Source of the DNA: Larix kaempferi | Taxonomy: Eukaryota > Streptophyta > Pinopsida > Pinales > Pinaceae | Length of the DNA stretch: 64,000 nucleotides | Reading direction: 5' to 3' | NCBI GenBank assembly: GCA_027924585.1 | Contig: BSBM01000423.1 | Location: forward strand, 3,667,501 to 3,731,500 | Notes under the pieces: model-generated | Seen by the model: the letters and a program-made list of their open reading frames with translations, nothing else | What the model was told of the DNA's origin: nothing | Databases searched by the model: none | Translations under genes and position numbers: made by a program | Shown: piece after piece, positions 1 through 11,480 of the stretch | How positions within the stretch are numbered: the first letter of the stretch is position 1 | Layout of the letters: every line of letters starts with the position of its first letter

Positions 1-290
1 TTAGGTCTTATGGGCTATATATCAGCACACATGGTCTAAATAGGGAAACTTTGGATTTCATTTAACATGGTGGAAATTTCAAGGTTTGGCATACTATAAA
101 TATTTATAAGGGATATGGGCATGATACAAGGCCAAAACCAAATATATTGGGTCATAATATTTACATTTGTGGCTCATGGGCCATGTGTGCCACCCGAATC
201 ATCACAGATACATTGATTTGGGAATGTTGGGGTTGTTGGTTTAGTATGTTGGTCATTTCAATGTTCATCACACTAATGATGTTTCTTGAA
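1..290 (-). repeat. Inverted copies of a diverged ~180-bp repeat (tentative)
   Basis: Read on the minus strand, this stretch shares phrases with the tandem repeat at 10437-11480, for example a 'cataatattt' block followed by a 'gctcatgggccatg' block in the same order and spacing. The match is by eye and patchy. If right, the repeat lies on both sides of the Copia-1 insertion in opposite orientation. Confidence 0.35.
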
Positions 291-2644
291 TATATGGAAA
301 TGGTATGCGGGAAAGAGCCATAATATCATGCCATAAAAAATGTCCTTTTTTCTTCTAGGCCTTGTGTGGGTTTCTAGGACATTCTTTGTCCCCATTATTT
401 TGAACTTTTTTTCGATGGACATTGAACCAATGGGTTGCCCGGAATATGCCTTGCCCATTTGACTAATGCATAAACTAACCTTTTATTCAAAAGGATAATG
501 GTTACTAATGAGATGTGTGGACTAGGTGTATCTCTTGTTTACATTGCTTATATGCATGATTTGTGTTAGCTAGGCACATTACTTATGTGCATCAATAAGT
601 TGCATAGGTTAGGTGCATCACTTAACTTCAGTGTGTGAGTTATGTATTTATATTTTTTATGCAACTATGGTTCATCATCAGTCATCACCATTTGAATTCA
701 TTTCATGTTGTTACATATCGATGGTGGATGATGGGTGGTCCTAAATTCTAGTGAAAAATTTGTTGAAGGATGTGGAAACTATGTCCTTGGATTTTTTGTT
801 ATTGGAATTTTCTTTAACATGTATTGATGCAGAGCCAGGTAATTTATTGTCCTGATGTTGCATAGGTGAAGATACCATCATAGTAACATCATTATTTTGC
901 AAAGTGATTGTATCTTTCCATCTATAAGTATTAGAAATATGTGTTTGTAAGCCATCATTAACACAACTAATGTAGGTGAACAATCAGCTAATTTACTATC
1001 CTGATGTTGCATGCCTGAAGGTGTCATCACGCCTTAAAAATGCTCTGCATGTAGAATTGGGAAAAGGTCAAGAAATTTGTTGGCCACTAAGAAATTAGTA
1101 ATTGGTTGACAACAAAATAGTTAGACACCGAGATAATTGCATCACAATTATTTTTGTTATCCCTTGATGTGTCAAATAGATTTGGAGTTAAAATGGATCT
1201 AACCTGGTGGTTAGAAAGTTCATATGAATCCCCTCATTCTCATTTGGATTGCGATATTAATGATGGAATCTTATCAGTATGCCTTTCCACTTCTTACCAT
1301 GATTTCTCAATAACATGTGAGATGGAAGGATCTATTCTAGATTATCTAAGGTTGAACATTCTAAGGTGCATAGTGGAATATTCGAAGGTTTATATAGTAT
1401 ACATCCAAACTTTTCCCTCGAGTCATTGTTCAAGTAGTTTACATTTTGTTTTTTTCCATATATTCCTAGAAACATTTGAGATGTATCAACTGAAATTATA
1501 ATCCTCTTGGTCATTTTCCTTTGTAGCATCTCATTGAATCTAATTATTGGTTGGTGCACGATCTTTTAAACCATCGGATTTTGGTCTTGCTACTAAATTT
1601 TGTTATCATTTTACTATATCTAACTTTAAACATATCATTATGCTAGGAACGAATGTTGTGACATGTGCACATGTGATACATGTCATATATGATGCAACTT
1701 AGTTGTGTGTATCAATGATTTATTATCATGTGTGGCAATTATTCATCCTTTTCTTTTGAAGATGCAACTTTTCAAGAGAAATTACCTCCCCATGTTAAGA
1801 TTTAGTAATCTGTATGCATGTTTCTTTCTATAGATGTGGTAGCCATTTATAATGTTCCCTAGCTAGAATGGAACCCTAATTCTCCATCACCCATCATTTC
1901 CATGGTAGTCCTATATCTTACCATCAAAATTTGATAGGGTAGAAACTTATATGAAGAATTTCAAATTTGATAATAATAGAGTCATTTTTCCATTGTAAAC
2001 ATTATGTTGTTATTGTTGTCAAACTTTTTGTTGAAAACCAAGTATACTCTTTTCCCTATATTATTTTTTGTTTTCATTTTTCTCCATCCTCAATAAAAGA
2101 AAAAGACCTTATTTGACCCTTCAATCTGAAATTTAGATAACATGTTCAAGAGTTGATTTAGAGTCTTAGGATTAGTAAGTTACTAGCTTGAGCTAAGGTT
2201 CATGGGTTAGTGTCTTAGGTTGTATGTGGGTTATAGTGGGCTAGGGAGTTTAAGGGTTTGAGGGTTGTAGGTTTTTCTTTACCCCCATCCTTCATAAAAT
2301 ACTCCATCTAAATGGAAAATATAGGAAATGCTCCCCTTGCAGAAATTCAAGTTCCCTTATCCCAGGTTATTAAAGCCAAATCTAAAGTAAGAGGGAGTAA
2401 GCCAATGAAAGGGCTATGAAATGTCAAAGAAGGAAAAAGAAAAGGGACCGCAAAAAAGAGGCACAAGGATGGATAGACCATAACAACACTTCCTTTGAAG
2501 GAACACATGTAGAAGCAACATCATAAAACCTAAATTTTGAAATTTAAGGGTAAACCTATCACACTTAGTTGCTATAATGGTTAATTTGCAAAGACCCCTT
2601 TCTTTCCCTAAGTTCACATTCACTTTATTCACCCTCACTTACTT
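291..2644. other. No gene recognised; AT-rich flank of Copia-1
   Basis: Only short overlapping frames on both strands, none with a recognisable motif. The text is AT-rich with small repeated phrases such as the 'gtaatttactatcctgatgttgcat' type phrase seen near 840 and 990. Position 2645-2649 (TAAGA) is the left target-site duplication of the following retrotransposon. Confidence 0.6.
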
Positions 2645-2649
2645 TAAGA

Positions 2650-3307
2650 TGTTGATGTATATGTAACTTCGGAATGTATTTCACCCATGTATTTCATATA
2701 TGTATTTTATATTCCTATAGAGATGTTATTATAACTCTATACGGAAGTGTCATCATTTATATTGCAAGTGTCGTAACTTATACTTGATGGGTTATTAGAC
2801 CACCTTGTTGGGGTCGGCCCTGTATAAGTCATGTGGGTCAAAGGGTCATTAGACCACCCTATTGGGGGTCGGCCATGTGGGTCAAAGGGTTATTAGACCA
2901 CCCTAGTGGGGGTTGGCCCAGTCAGCATTATGTTAAGTGGTTAAGTTGAGGCCGACCTAGTTGAGTAAAGGTCAAGTCAAGTTAGTGTATAAATAGAGAG
3001 TGTGTCTCTCTCTAATTTAGACATTCTATTCTCTCACTCACACTTGGGAGAGTGGCGCACTTGTGGAGGAGGAGGATTTTCTACTAGGAAAAGACTATCT
3101 CTTGTATTCTGGTTGTATCATTGCTCTACCTATCTTTGAGGAAGTTATTGGGGGTTTTCACCTTTATGGTTTTCCCCAAGTAAACTCCGTGTCTCTTGTG
3201 TGCTTGCATTATTGTGTCCATGATTGATATGTTGTAGATTTGTTGTGCATGTTGTTCTCCCAGTTAAGATACTAGATTAGATTGAAGTAAATTCTGAAAA
3301 TTTAACA
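2650..3307 (+). repeat. Copia-1 5' LTR (658 bp)
   Basis: Begins TGTTGATGTATATG and ends AAAATTTAACA, directly followed by the primer site. It is 43 bp longer than the 3' LTR, and the excess is one extra U3 module at about 2845-2888. Confidence 0.93.
2791..2996 (+). promoter_or_regulatory. Copia-1 U3: three tandem modules and TATA box
   Basis: Three copies of a module that opens GTTATTAGACCACC and closes near GGTCGGCC start at 2791, 2845 (GTCATTAG variant) and 2889. They are followed by TATAAATAG at 2988-2996, about 70 bp downstream. The 3' LTR has only two modules (from 9326 and 9380) before its TATAAATAG at 9479. Position upstream of TATA suggests tandem promoter elements; that role is inferred. 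Confidence 0.7.
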
Positions 3308-3319
3308 TGGTATCAGACC
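3308..3319 (+). other. Copia-1 primer binding site (tRNA-iMet type)
   Basis: TGGTATCAGACC starts immediately after the LTR. It differs by one base from TGGTATCAGAGC, the usual plant copia site complementary to the 3' end of initiator methionine tRNA. Confidence 0.88.
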
Positions 3320-3669
3320 TAGCCTGAAAGAAGGCATGATATGGCATGTATGACACTTGTTGCACTTATGATGCTAGGGCTTGATATAGCAAAAGCCAGT
3401 CATCGTAGCACTTTCGCTATAAATCCGTTTTGGTGAAGTTTTAGGATCTGAAACTTTTACAGGTCAAAGAGAAGATCCCCATGTACCTTGTGTCCAAAGG
3501 AAAACCTCTAATTTGTTGTACTTTGTGATTTATGATCTGTACAATATAGGGTCTCTGCCTCTTCCAGGTCTAAGTCAAAATAAGGTGACCTTGGGAAAAA
3601 GGTCATAACTTGGGCTAGGAAGCTCCAAATGAAATTTCGTAAAATGTGAAAGGTAGTACACAGACTGTA

Positions 3670-4023
3670 CTATCTCAAGAAAAAAATTTCCAGGCCGAAG
3701 TTGAACTAGCGACACGTGGCACGTCATACAAGTTTTCTCTCTTGTATTATCCCATAAACAGGTCACGTTGCGACACTTAGCATAACTCTCTCTTAGAGAA
3801 TACAATTGAGGTCAGACATATCAGGATGGAAAGATAACAGGTCGGGCTATCTCAGGAAAATTTTTCAAAGGTCGAAGTTGAACCAGTGACATGTGGCACA
3901 CTATACAAGTTCGCTCTCTTGTATTATCCCATAAACAGGTCACGTTGCGACACTTGGCATAACTCTCTCTCAGAGAATCCAATTGAGGTCAGACCTGTCG
4001 GGATGGAAAGATAACAGGTTGGG
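3670..4023 (+). repeat. 177-bp tandem duplication in the Copia-1 leader
   Basis: Two adjacent copies, 3670-3846 and 3847-4023, each begin CTATCTCA and contain GGTCACGTTGCGACACTT. They are highly similar but not identical. No coding potential is seen. The surrounding 3320-5690 holds no recognisable gag. Confidence 0.88.
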
Positions 4024-5693
4024 CTATCTCAGAAAACGTTTTCAGACCCTGTGGATTGAAAATTTCAGAGTTAAACAAGAAACAATCAGGTACATATTTC
4101 TGTCAAATCAAAATTATTTTTTAGCACCTTCATTCATGGCTTTTGGAATTTAGAGCTTCGAAGAAAGTTGGAACTTTTGTAATCAGAGACCATGGCTGAA
4201 TGCTACTCATCAAAATCGAAATTTAGAGACCAAGATCATAATTTTTGGTTGGACAGAAGGTCGAGCTTGATCAGACCCTAGTTCGGGACTTTGATTAGAA
4301 AAGTGGAAAATTAGGGCTTCTTGAAAAATGGAAAATTTTGAAATCTATGACCACGGCTGGAAGCTCCTCATAAAAATAGAAGATTAGAGCTTTGGATCAA
4401 AACTTTTTATTGGGAAGAAGAGTGGGATTCATTAAACCCTAGTTTGAGGTCACGTCCAGTGAATCCGAAAGTCTAAAAGGCAATTTCAAGGGGTGAAACT
4501 TTGCAGTTTTCAAATTCTGAATATACCAGCTTGATTAGCTCATCAAGGCGCATATTTCTATCCTTTCGGAAGTTTGAAATTCAAAGTTTGAATTTTTGGG
4601 GTTTCTTTGACAAACCCTATTACAGCTCCAGATCCAGTTCCTGCAAATCAAGTGGATTGGGTTAATCCTAGAAGAGGATGGATTGGTCACCTGCATAAGT
4701 GAAGAAGTTCTTGTTTCAAAGGGAGATGAGGCTAAGGCCTTCCATAAGAAGATTACAAGCAATCTTGATAGGTATGACTCACCGAGTTATGTTTCAATAT
4801 TTGTCCATGATTAATTTTATGGTATGTTTGTCTTCATGTTATTACGAAACTTAGTACAATCTTGATTTTAGATTTTTCGTATCACCTTAACAAAATCATG
4901 AATGCATGATAGAAGATATTCATTGGTTAGGGTGTTGACACTTATGATTGTACTAATGCATTATGGTGTTGTATGAGGTTTATGTTGTCTGCTAACATAA
5001 AAGGTACACCAAGAAAGACAAATCATGTTCTACTTTAAGAACATATGATCATGGTGACATGAAGACAAAGATTCATCCATTGTCATGGATCACATAGAAG
5101 ATCTACTTACAAGGTATGTATAAATTGGTTCTACAATGGTTAACTTATGAGACATGCAGGTTACTAGCACAAGTCATTGAAGAGAAACAAAATACATTAT
5201 GTGGGTATGTTAGACATAACTAGCTAGCATGCTAATCCAGGTATGTTTTTCCTATATCAAGCTAGAATCCTACCTTGTGTTAGGATCTTATACTGTTGTG
5301 TTGTTAATAATGATTATTAGGTTTGAATAGTCATGGTTGTATGCAAATTATGTTTCCTACCATAATTGATGATATGACTAACCAAAAGAATCATGAAGGT
5401 ATAGGTTTGAATAATCACGGGTTTTATGCATATTATATCTCTTATCTTGATTGATGATTTAACTAACCAGAAGAGTCCTATGATCAAATAAGAATATGTA
5501 TAAGTAAAAGAAGATTTCCCTGAAACCTTGAATACTAATGTTTATTATCTGTGTTTGAAATGATCCTGACTATGCATGCTTGAGATTATTGTGTTTTGAT
5601 AATATTAAGATTATACTAATGAATGTTTGATTATGTATGAGACCTAGATGATAACACAATGATGATACTAACAAGCATGCATAGGGATCGAGA

Positions 5694-7559
5694 ATGAATA
5701 TAAGTTCAAGGACAGGTAATCCAGGAAGCAAAGATCAAGATGGAGCACACTCTAGTAGTTTTTGCAAGGATGCAGATATTCAGAGGGAGTTGACCACTTC
5801 TCACAATCCACATCAGAATGGAGTTGCAAAAAAGAAGCAAAGATTGATTGGGAGTCAACCCAACAATCAAACGAAGATAAGTATTTGAATTGTCATTTCT
5901 TACATAGTTGTTTGTTCAAATAATGTTGTATATGCTTATGTTCGTAGAATTAGGTTGTGTATTATGTATATTAGAATAGTTGCATTGATGAACAGTATAC
6001 TACTAATATACATGGGTAAGTGGCTTTTGGCACTATACAACATTCCATTGCTACTTATCTAGAATGAAACCTCTTTGCTGACATGTTAGGAGTTGTGCAC
6101 GCTCTTAACAATGTTCTAGTAGAGATTGGAAGGCATCTAGAAAGTTACGGAATATGGATAAATGTTGTATTGAAGCATTGGCTAAGATAATTGCATGACT
6201 GTATGACATATTTCTTTATGTGTAAGAATTTGTTCTGAAAACTATGAGATATTTTCTAATCATGCAATTTAGCTTGTTGTGTAGGAAAGATCGTATACCA
6301 TCACCTACAAAAGAAGGACTACAACATTTGTTCAGCAACAAAGTTATCTATTGAAAATATTGAAGATATTGAAGTTCTCGGGATCTGGGAAGAATTCCAT
6401 GATCGAGGAGTACCAGTCGATCACAAAGATGTTTGGGATGCAGTACCAAGACCTAAAAGGGAGTCTGTAGTGACTTCCAAGAGAAGCTACAATATCAAGC
6501 ATGCTGCAGGTGGTAGCATAGAGACTTTTGCTCCTGTAGCCAGATACACTTCCATTATATCAGTACTTGCTCCGACTGCAGTGATGATAGGGAAGATACA
6601 CCATATGGATTTCAAGACAGATTTCTATAGTTGAAGAAGAAGTGTATGTGGAGCAGCCACTTGGCTCTGAGACACATGATAGGGAGTCATATATGTGCAG
6701 AACTTGGTATGGTAGGATAGATAGCTTTCTATCCAGTTTGGGATTTACCAAGAGTAAAACGGATTCCAACCTTTACTACAAGGTTAAGGAAGGCAATCCA
6801 GTGATACTACTTTTGTATACAGATAACCTGTTTGTTACAGGTGATGACAGAATGATTGTAGATACTAAGAGGAAGCTTGCTGCCGAGTTCGATATGAAAG
6901 ATTTGGGAATGATGCATTATTTCCTAGGTATGGAGGTGTGGCAGAGTGCAGGTGGGATCTTCCTTGGTCAAGGGAAGTACACAGTAGATATCCTGAATAG
7001 ATTCGGGATGATGGATTGCAAGGCCATGGTCACACCTATGGCATCGAACTTGAAGCTTCTATGTGATGCTTCATCTGAGCCAGCTGATATCTCTATGTAT
7101 CATCAGATGATTGGGTCCTTGATGTACCTGACGAACACAAGACCAAATATTTGCTTTGCTGTGAACACATTGAGTTAGTTCCTGACAGATCCGAGGAGTG
7201 TTCATCTGATTGCTGTAAAGCATATTCTGAGGTACCTAAAGGGTACAGTTGATTATGGGCTCAAGTATGATGTGAATCAAAAGTTTAACCTGCAAGGTTA
7301 TGTTGATTCAGATTGGGTAGGCAGTGCTGCAGATAGGAAGAGCATTTCTGGGTGCTGCTTCAGTATGGGATCAGGTGTGATCTCTTGGTTTAGCAGGAAG
7401 CAGTCCTGCGTAGCACTGAGTACATCCGAAGCAGAGCATGTTGTGACGGATGAGAAGGTTGCATATGTATTGACCAAGCCATTGGAAAAAGTGGAGTTTG
7501 AGTACTTCTGAGAGAGGCTTGGTGCACTTCAGATCGAGGTTCCTTCCAAAGGGAAGTGA
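5694..7559 (+). pseudogene. Copia-1 pol relic (integrase fragment, RT, RNase H)
   Basis: 5694-5888 matches the end of a copia integrase core (motif NPHQNGVA). 6390-7178 matches reverse transcriptase, with the blocks ETFAPVARYTS, SSLGFTKSK and DLGMMHYFLGMEVW. 7182-7559 is RNase H (YVDSDWVGS, VALSTSEAE). Several blocks normally present between these are missing, so short deletions have occurred, and the frame changes near 6630. The catalytic YVDD is YTDN at 6816-6827, which would abolish polymerase activity. TAG at 7176-7178 interrupts RNase H at a position where copia proteins have glutamine. The final stop is at 7557-7559. Copia-3 aligns closely and keeps several of the missing blocks. Confidence 0.9.
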
Positions 7560-7749
7560 TGAGTCCGGAAGATGCAGATGCACATGATATTTTCTGACAT
7601 GGTTGATGTGTTCTCCCTTGGTCATGATGTAATTGTTGAGCCATTTTTCACATGGTGGTAGATGTGTTCTCCCATGGTGAAAAAGTAAGGGCTGGAGCCT
7701 TCCCCGAATGGTGGTAGATGTGTTTTCCCATGACGGTGGTGTAAGTGCT

Positions 7750-8390
7750 GGAGGATGTGCATCTGGGCTATGCTTTGTGGACGATGAGATGATCTGAAGA
7801 GGACGATGCTATGATGATCAGGAGGATCATGGATGATGAGCATCAGGACAATGCTCCAGTTACTACTCTGTATATGCATCAGGATGATGCTGGATATGAT
7901 CAGTTGGATCATTTATATGTATATGTATGTACGCATCATGTTGAATGCTGGATATGATTAGTTGGATCATTTGTATGTATTTTGTATATGAATCATGTTG
8001 GATGCTTGGACCATGTATTTGTATATGTATCAGGTGGATACATTGTATGAATAGGTAGATCATGTATGTTGATATGTATCAGATATGATCAGGTGGATCA
8101 TGTATTTGTATTTGTATCAAGTGGATACACTGTATGGTCAGGTGGATCATGTATGATGATATGTATCAGGTAGATACTTGGTATGCATCAGGTGGATGCA
8201 TTGTATGATCAGGATGATCATGATGATGAGCTTCAGGATGTTGCTCCAGATGATATGTATCAGGATGGTATAGTGATGATGATCAGTGTGATCATGAGCA
8301 TTAGGATGATGCTTTGTGCGATGATGATCCATGGGATCATGAGTATTAGGTTGATACTTGGAGGTCAGAGATGATATGTGGTAGGTTGTG
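7750..8390 (+). repeat. GATCA/ATGATC-rich degenerate repeat in Copia-1 3' region
   Basis: Short phrases such as CAGGTGGATCATGTAT and ATGATCAGGATGATCATG recur every 20-50 bp with many TGATCA palindromes. The same kind of text occurs inverted in Copia-3 at 62150-62560, so it is a family trait rather than local noise. Confidence 0.7.
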
Positions 8391-8396
8391 CAAATA

Positions 8397-8950
8397 ACAT
8401 GTAATCAGTCCTGGGAGATCTTGCCGGTCGTGCTGCGGCACATAAATGTTCCTGGGATACTCTTTCTAGTATTGCTATGTAGTATGTAATCAGTCCTCAG
8501 ATATCCGATAGGTTGAGCTGTGTGCTCGTAATCAGTCCTGGGATGAGGTATTACTATAGAGACATGCAATTAGTCTTGAAGATCGGAGAGGTTGAGCTGT
8601 GTGTCGTAATTAGTCCTGGGATGCTCTTTAGAGATCTTGCCGGTCATGCTATGGCACATAAATGTTGGGATGCTCTTTAAAGGTTTTATCTATCCACATG
8701 TAATGAGTCTTGGAGATCCGAGAGGTTGAGATGTGTGCTCGTAATAAGCCCTGGGATGCTCTTTAAAGATCTTGCCGGTCGTGTTGCAGCACATAAATGT
8801 TCCTGGGATGCTCTTTAAAGGTATTGTGGAGGAGATGTATGTAATTAGTCCTAGGAGATCTTACGTCATGCTTAGGCACATAAATGTTCCTGGGATACTC
8901 TTTCCAGTATTGCATCCGCACATAAAATTAGTCCTGAGAGGCCACCTCTA
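8397..8950 (+). repeat. Irregular tandem array downstream of Copia-1 pol
   Basis: Roughly 40-80-bp units built from phrases like GTAATCAGTCCTGGGA, GATCTTGCCGGTCGTG and CACATAAATGTTCCTGGGAT recur about six times with rearranged order. Related arrays sit at the same place in Copia-3 (61550-62150). No coding function is visible. Confidence 0.75.
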
Positions 8951-9172
8951 TCAGACCGTTCACACAGATTATGAAGACCTGTAGGTGGTGGGCCTACATC
9001 CAATATGAAAAAGGACTGGCTCTGTAGAACTTCCTATGACGAGTAGATTCAGAGATTGATTGAGATAGCAGCAGCAATGACGATGCCGATGATTCGAGGA
9101 TGATGATTCGCTGATGATGATCCAGAGAAGAAGACTTGTGCTAGCAGACCTATGTCGAGAAATACCTTCCTA

Positions 9173-9184
9173 GTTAAGAGGTAG
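9173..9184 (+). other. Copia-1 polypurine tract
   Basis: TTAAGAGGTAG lies immediately before the 3' LTR, at the place where plus-strand DNA synthesis starts in LTR elements. One T interrupts the purines; Copia-3 has the cleaner TTAAGAGGGAG. Confidence 0.75.
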
Positions 9185-9799
9185 TGTTGATGTATATGTA
9201 ACTTCGGAATGTATTTCACCCATGTATTTCATATATGTATTTTATATTCCTATAGAGATGTTATTATTCCTCTATATGGAAGTGTCATCATTTATATTGT
9301 AAGTGTCGTAACTTATACTTGATGGGTTATTAGACCACCTTGTTGGGGTCGACACTGTATAGTTCATGTGGGTCAAAGGGTTATTAGACCATCCTAGTGG
9401 GGGTTGGCCCAATCAGCATTATGTTAAGTGGTTAAGTTGAGGCCGACCTAGTTGAGTAAAGGTCAAGTCAAGTTAGTGTATAAATAGAGAGTGTGTCTCT
9501 CTCTCATTTTACACATTCTATTCTCTCACTCACACTTGGGATAGTGGTGCACTTGTGGAGGAGGAGGCTCTGCTGCTAGGAGAAGACTATCTCTTGTATT
9601 CTAGTTGTATCATTGCTCTATCTATCTCTAAGGAAGTTATTGGGGTTTTTCACCTTTATGGTTTTCCCCAAGTAAACTCTATGTCTCTTGTGTTCTTGCA
9701 TTATTGTGTCCATGATTGATATGCTGTAGATTTGCTGTACATGTTGTTCTCTCAGTTAAGATCCTAGATCAGATTAAGGTAAATTCTGAAAATTTAACA
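9185..9799 (+). repeat. Copia-1 3' LTR (615 bp)
   Basis: Same ends as the 5' LTR (TGTTGATG...TTAACA). Followed by TAAGA, which repeats the bases before the 5' LTR. It carries one U3 module fewer than the 5' LTR, plus scattered substitutions. Confidence 0.93.
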
Positions 9800-9804
9800 T
9801 AAGA

Positions 9805-10436
9805 ATCTAGGCTATGCAACTTAAATTAGGGATTTCAGGTGTAATAAGGACTTTAAAAGGGTCACAACAATGTTAAACTAGATGAGTAAATATTAATTAA
9901 GACATTGATTTGTTAGAAGGGTCTAATTGTAAAATAAATTTCATGTATTATTTTCATAAATGAGAACATTTCCTAAGTTATATGTTGCCTTTAACCTTAA
10001 GCACTAGAACATTTATTCATATACACATGCTATAACACTTGAGGTGGTATATTTTGATTGCTACTAGGTCGATTATGTGGAGCACTACACTTAGTACACA
10101 TACATTTGGACATTTCCTAGCATTTGGATGAGGTCGTCCCCCTTCTTCATGATGGAGAGCCCCCTCCTTGGCACATGTGAGATGAGTTAACTAGGGATAA
10201 TTTATGGTAATTATGGGTCAATTGTGGGTAAGTAGGGGTCATTTAAGCTCAAGGGATTAGATAAACCAATAGGTTCCCATCATCTTGGGCATTTAGTTAG
10301 GTTCATTTCCTCTGCCCCATTGGTCACTTTGGTCTCCACAATACTATTGTGCTTGGTCTATGCCTTGTTATAGGTATGCTTGAAGGGTCAAGTAAGGATG
10401 GAATAGTTGAACCTAACTTAGGAGGAAGAGATATCA
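9805..10436. other. No gene recognised
   Basis: AT-rich DNA to the right of the Copia-1 insertion. I see no long frame, protein motif or repeat in it. Confidence 0.6.
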
Positions 10437-11480
10437 CAAATATTGAAATGGACACCATATTCTTCTTGTAGGCCAACAATTCTTTATGCAAAAATGTATG
10501 TGATGGATTGAGGTCCACAAATAGCCCATGAGCCCTAGAGGAAAATATTATGGCTTCAAACTCTATATTTTGACCTTGGATTGTATCTAAAGTCATGAGA
10601 ACCATCCTAAATGTTCCAACCTCAAAATGGACATTATATCTTGATCAGATGGAAATTATCTCTTTCTAGGACCTTTGTGGTGTCCAAGGGACACAAGGAT
10701 GTCTCACGAGCTCCGTAGACAAATATTATGGTATAATACCCTACATTTGGCATTGAACCACATCACGGGCAATAAGAACCATATCTAGTGTTCTAAACTT
10801 CAAAATGAGCACTATATCCCACTTCCAGGCCAAAGGTTCCTTATGGAGGGCCGATATGGTGGTTTGGGACCACATGCATGGACCATGAGATCCATAGTAA
10901 AATGCTACAGTGTAAGGTCCTAGCTTTTTCATTATACCATGGAATGGTCCTCAAGATCCATCCCTACTCTACCCCTCCTCAACGTGGTATCCATATCTCA
11001 AATGCAGGCCAAGGATTCCCTACATAGGCATTATGCAATGATGTGAATTGCTATGCAAAGAACATGATCCCCATAGACAAATGTTCTATCCCAACAACAT
11101 GGGTTTTGGTATCAAACCATGGATTAGTGACCAAGAAGCATCCATGATGTGACAAGCCTCAAAATGGCCACCATATCCATGTCATAGGGAAAATATGGGC
11201 TAGGGACTCATGGATGGCTTATGTAGAACTCGAAAGTCACATGTTATGGACTAAAACTCGGTATCTTCACCCTCGAACATGACTTGGGTTGTGAGAACCA
11301 TCCTTGGTGTACTAAACCTTCAAATGTGAGACCACATCTCACTCACAGACCAAATATTTGATATGCATGGCCTATGTTGTGGCTTAAGGCCCCACACATG
11401 GTATGTAAGGCTTAGAGATAAATTCCATGGACATAGAACCTAGGTTTTGAATGAGATCTAGGATCTACTTCAAACACTTA
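10437..11480 (+). repeat. Diverged tandem repeat, ~180-bp monomer, six copies
   Basis: Six successive blocks start with variants of CTCAAAATGGACACCATATC at about 10445, 10613, 10797, 10978, 11158 and 11317. Each continues with an AGGCCA phrase, a CATGGACCATGAG type phrase, a CCATAGACAAATGTT phrase and a GAACCATCC...CTAAAC end. Copies have diverged strongly. Monomer length resembles nucleosome-sized plant satellites. Minus-strand frames here are repeat artefacts, not genes. Confidence 0.72.

Larger units (their letters stand above)
2645..9804 (+). mobile_element. Copia-1: complete but decayed Ty1/copia LTR retrotransposon
   Basis: Two LTRs (2650-3307 and 9185-9799) start TGTTGATG and end TTAACA. 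The element is flanked by a perfect 5-bp duplication TAAGA (2645-2649 and 9800-9804). A tRNA-iMet type primer site follows the 5' LTR and a purine tract precedes the 3' LTR. The order integrase, reverse transcriptase, RNase H of the coding relics identifies Ty1/copia. There is no gag or protease: 2.4 kb of non-coding DNA with a 177-bp tandem duplication takes their place. About 1.6 kb of repetitive DNA lies between RNase H and the 3' LTR. The coding part is broken by deletions and stops, so the copy cannot be autonomous. Copia-3 at the right end of the window belongs to the same family. Confidence 0.93.

Noticed and set aside
10324-10932. Minus-strand frames of 93 and 63 codons
   Set aside because: They are translations of the diverged 180-bp repeat; no motif and no frame continuity.
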